From DATAYF01 sp036272735 (GTDB taxonomy: Bacteria > Chloroflexota > Ktedonobacteria > Ktedonobacterales > Ktedonobacteraceae): a DNA stretch of 13,191 nucleotides. The stretch covers positions 1 to 13,191 of the forward strand of contig DATAYF010000613.1 in NCBI GenBank assembly GCA_036272735.1, read 5' to 3'. The position numbers were made by a program, and so were the translations under genes. How positions within the stretch are numbered: the stretch's first letter is position 1; the number at the start of each line of letters is the position of its first letter. Under the pieces are notes generated by a model. That model had not been told where the DNA came from. It did not search any database and was given only the letters and a program-made list of their open reading frames with translations. Of the stretch, positions 12,962-13,191 are shown in pieces.

Positions 12962-13126
12962 GGCGATTGGGTCTCCCTCCGGTTCAACATACTGCGCACA
13001 TCATTACCACGTGCAATAGTGAGCAAATTTGCAAGGGAAAATGCAGAAAAAAAGAGAATGCAACTGTTTCCACAAAGGTGGGAAAAAGGGCTCAACCGTG
13101 GGCAAGGTGCCACGCTTTCGGGCTTC
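12962..13126. other. divergent control region upstream of the sigma factor
   Basis: No gene is seen. On the minus strand GGAAAC occurs at about 13066-13071, a sequence like ECF -35 elements, which would fit autoregulation, but no clear -10 partner was found. An imperfect dyad TTCCAC-AAAG-GTGGGAA overlaps it. Confidence 0.3.
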
Positions 13127-13155
13127 TTGACAGATGAGGACACTTGTTCTATACT
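13127..13155 (+). promoter_or_regulatory. strong sigma70 promoter pointing off the right edge
   Basis: TTGACA (13127-13132), exactly 17 bp, TATACT (13150-13155), one mismatch to consensus in total. AGGAG at 13172-13176 is likely the ribosome binding site of a gene whose start codon lies just beyond the window. Confidence 0.72.
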
Positions 13156-13191
13156 GAAGAAAATATCAGGCAGGAGAAAGAGCAGAACCGC

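Overview
The window reads as chromosomal DNA of a mid-GC, free-living bacterium with mostly single-gene transcription units. Strong AGGAGG-type ribosome binding sites, an ECF sigma factor with a membrane anti-sigma partner, and the IclR, DoxX and YggT genes would fit a Ktedonobacteria-like Chloroflexota soil organism. That assignment is inference from gene content and style; no rRNA or marker gene is present. I see no prophage, insertion sequence, CRISPR array or tRNA.

Layout. Positions 1-1341 (-) hold the first 447 codons of a GT-C type membrane glycosyltransferase that runs off the left edge. A small Cys-rich protein (1526-1738, +) diverges from it. Next come an SRPBCC protein (1819-2286, -) and an esterase D-family hydrolase (2540-3568, -). 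A roughly 500-bp spacer follows, with two large palindromes, a possible small ORF and a structured esterase leader. An ABC-F ATPase (4073-5713, -) has a roughly 340-nt leader that looks like a ribosome-controlled transcription attenuator. Then an IclR-family regulator (6110-6991, -) and a zinc alcohol dehydrogenase (7054-8082, -) lie in one probable unit. The 470-bp divergent control region that follows holds several dyads. DoxX (8553-9062, +) and a YggT-family protein (9337-9927, +) have good promoters. A thiolase (9983-11164, -), an anti-sigma factor (11257-12270, -) and its ECF sigma factor (12263-12961, -) close the window. A strong promoter at 13127-13155 points off the right edge.

The most striking feature beyond the genes is a set of seven long, perfect or nearly loopless inverted repeats (stems of 18-30 bp). 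Most lie within about 15 bp of a stop codon, their sequences differ, and most lack the U-tract of an ordinary terminator. Two share the same 17-bp apex, ATGTGNCCCGGNCACAT. They may be a lineage-specific 3'-end or bidirectional termination signal. The second item of interest is the ABC-F leader: a consensus promoter, a near-leaderless 33-codon ORF whose stop lies in a 12-bp hairpin, a U-tract terminator, and only then the resistance-type gene.
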